64,000 nt of DNA from Macrococcoides psychrotolerans (lineage in GTDB: Bacteria > Bacillota > Bacilli > Staphylococcales > Staphylococcaceae), in the NCBI RefSeq assembly GCF_038095555.1, contig NZ_CP124591.1, forward strand, positions 1,240,001 to 1,304,000, given 5' to 3'. How positions within the stretch are numbered: the first letter of the stretch is position 1; the number at the start of each line of letters is the position of its first letter. Of the stretch, positions 58,473 to 64,000 are shown in pieces. The notes below the pieces were generated by a model. That model worked only from the letters and a program-made list of their open reading frames with translations. It had not been told where the DNA came from and did not search any database. The position numbers and the translations under genes were made by a program.

Positions 58473-59318
58473 TTAATAAGAAAAGTAATTTCTAAGACCG
58501 TCTACTATACTCGTCGTCGTAATCTGGCGGTATATTTGGTCGTTCATCATATGTTCATCAGTAGGATTACTTATATATCCAAGTTCTAGCAATACTGCCG
58601 GCTGCTTCGTCTGACGTATGACCTGAAAGTTCTCCTGCCTTACACCACGATCAGATAATAACGCTTTTTTCTTAATCGCCATATGCAATGTATCAGCGAG
58701 CATTTTTTGTGAGTCTCTATAATAATAGACCGTCAGACCATGTGGTGCTGAACCTTCCAAAGCATCTGCATGAATACTTAAAAATGCATCAGCCTTTCCT
58801 TTACGGTCATTCAGCTTAACGTATTCATCAGTTGCGCGCGTCATAATTACATTCGCACCTTCATCCTGTAACTTATCCCTCAGCATGAGACCGGTCTTTA
58901 AGGTGATTTCCTTTTCCTTTGTACCATTTCTACTTGATGCACCTTGGTCTGCACCACCATGTCCTGCATCTATGATGATGGTCTTATTTTTTAAAGGGTG
59001 TTCCTGATGAACGTGGTCACGTTTAATATTTAAATTCGTGTGCCAACCTGCAATCCATCCTTTTTTCTCATCATTTTGAACGAAGAACCATTTTTTATCC
59101 TGCTTCAATATTTTGAAGGACTCACCTTTTTCAACTTTGAAGATTTCAGGATACATCGCACTCGGACCAGTTCTCAGTGAATTGTCTTCAACTAATGACA
59201 AACGTTTTGGGTTTTCCTGCTTTGCAATGAAAGCAAACATAATAAGCACAATTAATACCAACAAAGAAAGTGCCAGTAATAGTTTCAATGCTTTTGTCGT
59301 CAGTTTTATCTTCGTCAT
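58473..59318 (-). CDS. lytH: Cell-wall amidase LytH (N-acetylmuramoyl-L-alanine amidase)
   Basis: Membrane-anchored amidase that trims uncrosslinked glycan strands in staphylococci; 281 residues. An N-terminal membrane helix (about 10-31) is followed by an SH3b domain (about 40-95, SLRTGPSAMYPEIFKVEKGE) and an Amidase_3 domain (about 112-280). The zinc ligands are in IIIDAGHGGADQGA and FLSIHADA, with the catalytic glutamate in VLLELGYISNPTDE. In S. aureus it works with the polytopic protein ActH, which is not in this window. It overlaps dtd by four bases. Confidence 0.94.
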   Translation of the reverse strand: MTKIKLTTKALKLLLALSLLVLIVLIMFAFIAKQENPKRLSLVEDNSLRTGPSAMYPEIFKVEKGESFKILKQDKKWFFVQNDEKKGWIAGWHTNLNIKRDHVHQEHPLKNKTIIIDAGHGGADQGASSRNGTKEKEITLKTGLMLRDKLQDEGANVIMTRATDEYVKLNDRKGKADAFLSIHADALEGSAPHGLTVYYYRDSQKMLADTLHMAIKKKALLSDRGVRQENFQVIRQTKQPAVLLELGYISNPTDEHMMNDQIYRQITTTSIVDGLRNYFSY

Positions 59319-59767
59319 ACTAACTTACCATCTTTACTCTCATACATGATGGTAACGGGTCCTTCATTTATCAGTGCAATATCCATCATTTCACCAAAAC
59401 ATCCCTGCACAACCGTCATCCCTTTATTTTTAAGCTGCATATTAAAATAATGGTATAACTGCTCTGCTTTTCGTGGCTGCATAGCTTTAGTAAAGCTTGG
59501 ACGATTTCCTTTTTTTACATCTGCATACAGTGTAAACTGAGAAATCGACAAAATTTCTCCGTCGATATCCTGAACAGATAAGTTCATCTTACCGCCAGCA
59601 TCTTCGAAGATTCTAGATTTCACAATTTTATCTGCCAATACATCTGCATCACGTTCTATGCTCTCTTCATGAATACCGACAAGTAGCAGCAACCCTTTTT
59701 GAACCGATCCGTAATAATCACCACTCTTCACGGAAGCTTCTTTCACTCTTTGTACTAAAACTCTCAT
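59315..59767 (-). CDS. dtd: D-aminoacyl-tRNA deacylase
   Basis: Removes D-amino acids (and mischarged glycine) from tRNA; 150 residues. Both DTD signature motifs are present: SQFTLYAD and NEGPVT (cross-subunit Gly-Pro), along with the NRPSFTKAM substrate loop. GAGGTG precedes the ATG. It lies 8 bases after relA and overlaps lytH, in the conserved relA-dtd-lytH run. Confidence 0.96.
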   Translation of the reverse strand: MRVLVQRVKEASVKSGDYYGSVQKGLLLLVGIHEESIERDADVLADKIVKSRIFEDAGGKMNLSVQDIDGEILSISQFTLYADVKKGNRPSFTKAMQPRKAEQLYHYFNMQLKNKGMTVVQGCFGEMMDIALINEGPVTIMYESKDGKLV

Positions 59768-59775
59768 ACAACACC

Positions 59776-61968
59776 TCAGTTTAATGTTCTTGTTACTGTA
59801 TAGATATCACCAAGCTGCTTAATCTTATCTACGACTTTCATTAATTCTGATACATTTCTAACCATGATACTGATATTGATTTTCGCATTCTTATCAACAT
59901 CAGATTTACCAGAAACTTGAACGAGTGATACTTTCGTCGCATTTATAGCCTGCAGCACTTCATTAATAAGTCCGAGACGGTCGTAAGCTGTTATCTCGAG
60001 GTCAACTTGATACGTCTTATTCTCAGAAGAGGAAACAACCCACTCTACGTCGATTAAACGCTCCGTTTCATTTACAACATTAGGGCATTCCGTGCGATGA
60101 ACTTTTACGCCATGACCTTTAGTAATGTAGCCGATAATCTCATCCCCAGGAATTGGGTTACAGCATTTTGAAAGCTTTATCAGCATGTTATCCATACCTT
60201 CGACATATACACCTGACTCTGTCTGGATATTACCCTTCACGCTTAACTGTTTATTTACTTCCTGAACTTGATTGAGCTTCAGTTCCTTCTCTTTAATTCT
60301 TTGTTTCTCTGAAAGCTTATTAAAAACAGCTGATGCAGTTAACCCACCAAAACCAATTGCCGCATATACATCCTCAACACTTTGAAAATTATACTTTTCC
60401 ACGACGGCCTGAATATTTTCTGCCGTCATAATCTCTTCAACTTGATAACCATTTTCTTTAATTTCAGCTTCTATCATAAATCGACCTTTTTCAACATTGC
60501 TAGAACGGTCTTGTTTCTTAAAGAAACTCTTTATCTTACTTTTTGCACTTGCACTTTTAACAATTTTCAGCCAGTCACGACTTGGGCCATAAGAATGTTT
60601 TGATGTTCTAATCTCTATAATATCTCCCGTCGATAATTCATAATCAATCGGTACAATCTTACCATTTACCTTTGCGCCAATCATCTTGTTGCCGACTTCA
60701 CTGTGTACAGCATATGCAAAGTCGATCGGCACTGCACCAATCGGAAGCTCAACAACATCTGATTCTGGGGTAAACACATATACTTTATCACTTTGAAGCT
60801 CGTACTTTAATGATTCCATAAAAGCTTCCGCATCTGGTGAAGTAGAATCTGTTTCTTCAATTTCCTGCATCCAGCTCATCTTGCTTAAACTTTTCGCTTC
60901 ATCTGGGTTAACTAATGACTTTCCTTCTTTATATGCCCAGTGCGCAGCAACCCCATGCTCAGCAATTTCATGCATTTCATGTGTTCGAATCTGGATTTCA
61001 AGCGGATCGCCATTCGGTCCTACGACTGTTGTATGAAGTGATTGATACATATTGGGTTTCGGCATCGCGATATAGTCCTTAAAACGACCAGGCATCGGTT
61101 TCCATAATGTATGTACAAGTCCAAGAACCGCATAACAATCTTTAATACTATCAACAATAATGCGGATTGCTAATAAATCAAATATCTGATCAAACTGCTT
61201 CTTCTGTTTAACCATCTTTCTATAAATGCTGTATATATGTTTCGGTCTCCCTGTGATTTCACCATCAATACCTGTAATCTGCATCTCTTTTTGAATATTG
61301 TCGATGGCATTCTCTATATAAGATTCACGTTCACTACGTTTCTTTTTCATAAGATGAACAATTCTAAAATACTGGATACTATCAATATATCTCAGTGAAA
61401 TATCTTCAAGCTCCCATTTTATCGTATTGATACCAAGACGGTGGGCCAGAGGGGCATAGATTTCTAGCGTTTCTTTTGCGATACGCACCTGCTTTTCGTG
61501 GGGCATCGCTTTTAATGTACGCATATTATGTAGTCTATCTGCGAGTTTTACGAGAATAACACGGACATCTTTTGCAATTGCAATAAATAGTTTACGATGA
61601 TTTTCTGCCTGCTCCTCAGCTTTAGAACGGTACTTTACTTTTTCGAGCTTCGTCACCCCATCAACGATATAGGCAACCTCTTCATTGAACATCTGCTTCA
61701 GATCTTCATATGTATAAGGCGTATCCTCAACGACATCGTGCAGGAACCCTGCAACGATTGTAGGTCCGTCTAATTTCATTTCGGCAAGTATACCTGCGAC
61801 CTGGATAGGATGCATGATATAAGGAAGTCCATTTTTACGAAATTGACCTTCATGTGCCTTTTCTGCCAGCTCATAACTTTTTACTACAAACTGATAATCT
61901 TTCTCTGACAAATAGCTTCTTGTCATCTCAAGCACATCATCTTTAGTGTATGGATATTCGTTATTCAT
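59776..61968 (-). CDS. relA: Bifunctional (p)ppGpp synthase/hydrolase RelA/SpoT (Rsh)
   Basis: Long RSH enzyme of the stringent response; 730 residues. The HD hydrolase domain has H53 and H77-D78 (GFLHDVVEDT), intact, so hydrolysis should be active. The synthetase domain (about 220-340) includes AIRIIVDSIKDCYAVLG and GRFKDYIAMPKPNMYQSLHTTV. TGS (about 395-455, VYVFTPESDVVELPIGA), a helical/zinc-finger region (CCNPIPGDEIIGYI) and a C-terminal ACT domain follow. TAGGAGGTG precedes the ATG. It is separated from apt by a terminator but followed closely by dtd. Confidence 0.98.
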   Translation of the reverse strand: MNNEYPYTKDDVLEMTRSYLSEKDYQFVVKSYELAEKAHEGQFRKNGLPYIMHPIQVAGILAEMKLDGPTIVAGFLHDVVEDTPYTYEDLKQMFNEEVAYIVDGVTKLEKVKYRSKAEEQAENHRKLFIAIAKDVRVILVKLADRLHNMRTLKAMPHEKQVRIAKETLEIYAPLAHRLGINTIKWELEDISLRYIDSIQYFRIVHLMKKKRSERESYIENAIDNIQKEMQITGIDGEITGRPKHIYSIYRKMVKQKKQFDQIFDLLAIRIIVDSIKDCYAVLGLVHTLWKPMPGRFKDYIAMPKPNMYQSLHTTVVGPNGDPLEIQIRTHEMHEIAEHGVAAHWAYKEGKSLVNPDEAKSLSKMSWMQEIEETDSTSPDAEAFMESLKYELQSDKVYVFTPESDVVELPIGAVPIDFAYAVHSEVGNKMIGAKVNGKIVPIDYELSTGDIIEIRTSKHSYGPSRDWLKIVKSASAKSKIKSFFKKQDRSSNVEKGRFMIEAEIKENGYQVEEIMTAENIQAVVEKYNFQSVEDVYAAIGFGGLTASAVFNKLSEKQRIKEKELKLNQVQEVNKQLSVKGNIQTESGVYVEGMDNMLIKLSKCCNPIPGDEIIGYITKGHGVKVHRTECPNVVNETERLIDVEWVVSSSENKTYQVDLEITAYDRLGLINEVLQAINATKVSLVQVSGKSDVDKNAKINISIMVRNVSELMKVVDKIKQLGDIYTVTRTLN

Positions 61969-62032
61969 CCTATCACCTCCTAAGCTATAATGTATTAATA
62001 ATACTACAATCTATATATAAAATAAATAATAT

Positions 62033-62061
62033 AAAAAAAGAATAAGTACATACTTATCCTT
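62033..62061 (-). terminator. Intrinsic terminator of apt
   Basis: Palindromic stem GGATAAGTA/TACTTATTC at 62040-62059 (central bases form the loop), followed on the minus strand by TTTTTTT. Confidence 0.82.
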
Positions 62062-62072
62062 TTTAAACATAA

Positions 62073-62594
62073 TTATTCTTCTTCATACGCAACGAGCGAA
62101 ATCACATCATATCCTTTTAACTTGTCCATACCGTTCAAGTATTTAAGATCGATGATAAATGCAATCCCTGCAACGATACCACCAAGAGATTCAACTAGCT
62201 TGATTGTCGCTTCAATTGTTCCACCTGTAGCAAGTAGATCATCTGTTATTAGTACACGCTGACCCGGTTTTATTGCATCTTTATGCATTGTAAGTACATT
62301 CGTGCCATATTCAAGTTCATATTCATAGCTAATGACTTCACGGGGAAGTTTTCCTTTTTTGCGGACAGGTGCAAAGCCAATATTCATCGCATAGGCAACC
62401 GGACACCCAATAATAAATCCACGCGCTTCAGGACCTACAACGATATCAACTTGTTTTTCTTTTGCATATTCCACAATCTGATCCGTTGCATATTTATATG
62501 CCGTACCGTTATCCATGATTGTTGTAATATCTTTGAAATTTACGCCTGGTTTTGGCCAGTCTTTAACCTGAGTAATATATTGCTTTAGATCCAT
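62073..62594 (-). CDS. apt: Adenine phosphoribosyltransferase
   Basis: Salvages adenine to AMP using PRPP; 173 residues. The PRPP loop VLITDDLLATGGT (about 119-131) and the N-terminal VKDWPKPGVNFKDITTIMDN and VGPEARGFIIGCPVAY segments identify it. AGGAGG precedes the ATG. It follows recJ by ten bases; the order recJ-apt-relA is standard in Firmicutes. Confidence 0.98.
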   Translation of the reverse strand: MDLKQYITQVKDWPKPGVNFKDITTIMDNGTAYKYATDQIVEYAKEKQVDIVVGPEARGFIIGCPVAYAMNIGFAPVRKKGKLPREVISYEYELEYGTNVLTMHKDAIKPGQRVLITDDLLATGGTIEATIKLVESLGGIVAGIAFIIDLKYLNGMDKLKGYDVISLVAYEEE

Positions 62595-62604
62595 AATATG
62601 CCTC

Positions 62605-64000
62605 CTAGGACAATGAGTTATTCGATAAGATAAATTGTTTTAATTCATCGAATGATGAAAACAATAGCTTACTTTCTAATTTTAACTGATTTAATCGTGC
62701 TTGATAAGTACTTGAGCTCGATAAATCGACCTTTTTATCAACTTCCTGCTTTTTTATAAGTTGACCTTCTTTAATAATAAGGCCAAGTTCATGATACACA
62801 TCCAGCATAAACAACAAAGTATCCGGTGACACATTTATTGTCTGTAGTAAATAACTGCCTTCTTTTTCCAGATCAATCTCTGGCTTTATCATGATACATT
62901 TATATAGCAGCTTAAATTTTTCTGCTGTCGGCATACCTTCAAAATATAATTGTCTTGGTGTGTGAAATATAAAATAGATTAATGTCGCATCCACACTGTT
63001 ATACGTATCTAAAAACTTTTCTTCACTATCCGGAAGATCACGGAAGATAACTTTGTCATAACCCGATATCGTTTCGCCATAGTGAAAATAATGTTCATTT
63101 AATTTATTTTTACGTGGATGAATAATCAATGCAGCACGCTCGTCCTTTAAAAACTTGTATGAATTTGGGTGTACATTTCTAAAATCAATCATCTGCATAG
63201 CGTCCTGCTTTATATGACGCACAATCATCTGAGGCTGAACGTTACCATTCCATTCGTTCAGCTGCAGCGTACCTGCCAATTTCACTTGACTGCCTACTGG
63301 AAGTTCTGACATTCTTGCCCCTTCATTCCACATAAGTGCATTCAGGGTGTTTTGAACAGTCATCTTTAGATGTGCCTGGTTCTGTCCAATCTGCTTCACA
63401 TCTGTTAGTTCAGCATTCATTAATGAGAGTAACGGCGCACTGAAGTCTGTTCCGAACGGTCGAAGTTTATCCATATCATTAATATTCTTCACTGTAATAT
63501 CTGACATTTCAATAGCAGCATCAATTTCTATTTCCTGAATGATTTCACCATGAATACGTGTATCTAAATAGTCATTCAAAGCTTTTTCGAGCTGTTCAAT
63601 ATTTTCAATGGGCAATGTCATCCCTGCTGCCATATGATGTCCACCAAATTTAGTAATAAGATTTCTCGATGCATCAAGACTGTCATACATCGATACTTGC
63701 GCAATACTTCTTGCAGAGCCTTTCGCGTAGCCATTATCATAATCAATGTTCAATACGATTGCGGGTAAATGATACTGCTCCGTAATTCTACTTGCGACAA
63801 TACCAAGTACACCTTCGTTCCAGCCTTCCTTCGCAACAACGATAAAACGATTGCCCTTCGCAATTTTTTCTTCAACATCTATCAATGCTTGTTCAGTAAT
63901 TGAGCTTACAATCTCCTTACGTTCAATATTGAACTGATCGACTTGTTCGCTCATCCATTCTGCTTCATCTTCATTATCTATCTGCAGTAATTCGCATGCT
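62605..64000 (-). CDS. recJ: Single-stranded-DNA-specific exonuclease RecJ (5' part outside window)
   Basis: 5'-3' single-strand exonuclease of the RecF pathway. The frame stays open to the window edge, so the start and the N-terminal DHH catalytic domain (with its DHH motif) are missing; about 465 C-terminal residues are present. The DHHA1 domain shows the FGGHHMAAGMTLP motif, followed by the OB-fold region (VKLAGTLQLNEWNGNVQPQMIVRH) and a Firmicute-type C-terminal extension (about 200 residues) ending SNNSLS. The first residues seen, ACELLQIDNEDEAEW, are within the interdomain linker. Together with recO and recD2 it gives the window a strong repair theme. Confidence 0.95.
   Translation of the reverse strand, partial: ACELLQIDNEDEAEWMSEQVDQFNIERKEIVSSITEQALIDVEEKIAKGNRFIVVAKEGWNEGVLGIVASRITEQYHLPAIVLNIDYDNGYAKGSARSIAQVSMYDSLDASRNLITKFGGHHMAAGMTLPIENIEQLEKALNDYLDTRIHGEIIQEIEIDAAIEMSDITVKNINDMDKLRPFGTDFSAPLLSLMNAELTDVKQIGQNQAHLKMTVQNTLNALMWNEGARMSELPVGSQVKLAGTLQLNEWNGNVQPQMIVRHIKQDAMQMIDFRNVHPNSYKFLKDERAALIIHPRKNKLNEHYFHYGETISGYDKVIFRDLPDSEEKFLDTYNSVDATLIYFIFHTPRQLYFEGMPTAEKFKLLYKCIMIKPEIDLEKEGSYLLQTINVSPDTLLFMLDVYHELGLIIKEGQLIKKQEVDKKVDLSSSSTYQARLNQLKLESKLLFSSFDELKQFILSNNSLS

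Overview
The window is a compact, low-GC Gram-positive chromosome segment. Its gene order (dnaG, ccpN, glyS, recO-era-cdd-dgkA-ybeY-phoH, floA-nfeD, rpsU, hrcA-grpE-dnaK-dnaJ-prmA-rsmE, lepA, rpsT, holA, comEC-comEB-comEA, aroE block, greA-udk, alaS, recD2, mnmA, cymR, aspS-hisS, lytH, dtd, relA, apt, recJ) is that of the Staphylococcaceae. Protein sequences are close to Staphylococcus but not the same, and extra genes sit between conserved ones. Macrococcus or a near relative is my best guess, but only the family is secure. Almost everything is core genome. No prophage, insertion sequence, CRISPR array or defence island is visible.

Layout. 1-4.5 kb: dnaG (3' part only), yqfL and ccpN on the minus strand, diverging from glyS with a T-box leader. 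4.5-8.4 kb: the phoH-ybeY-dgkA-cdd-era-recO operon. 8.4-11.5 kb: a membrane protein, a frameshifted gene, floA, nfeD and rpsU. 11.6-20.6 kb: mtaB, then the heat-shock operon under a CIRCE element, then hemW. 20.7-24.2 kb: lepA, divergent rpsT, holA and small yqzM. 24.3-32.2 kb: competence genes and a ribosome-assembly/NAD/shikimate block. 32.3-40.3 kb: tRNA-Gly, yqeG, a 34-residue peptide gene, mtnN, greA, udk, the tRNA hydroxylation trio, mltG and the yrzL-ruvX-yrzB cluster. 40.3-48.5 kb: alaS with a T-box, recD2, a TPR protein, mnmA and a cysteine desulfurase. 48.7-54.8 kb is the most individual part: a luciferase-like oxidoreductase, a seven-copy 62-bp tandem repeat, cymR, a frameshifted rarA, an ABC exporter and tcdA. 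54.9-64 kb: 6S RNA, aspS-hisS with a T-box, lytH, dtd, relA, apt and recJ (5' part missing).

Functional themes are translation and tRNA modification (glyS, alaS, hisS, aspS, mnmA, mtaB, tcdA, trhP1/P2, trmR, dtd), ribosome assembly (era, ybeY, rsfS, yqeH, yhbY, prmA, rsmE), DNA maintenance and uptake (dnaG, recO, holA, recD2, rarA, recJ, comEA/EB/EC), and stress control (hrcA regulon, relA, 6S RNA). Three aminoacyl-tRNA synthetase units carry T-box leaders.

I found no large undescribed system. The best leads are the 62-bp repeat array with hairpin-preserving variation, two apparent frameshifts (in rarA and downstream of floA), a hairpin that buries the comEA ribosome binding site, a terminator-like hairpin in the trmR leader, and the 34-residue peptide gene. 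Start codons were chosen by ribosome binding site; nine genes appear to start with TTG.
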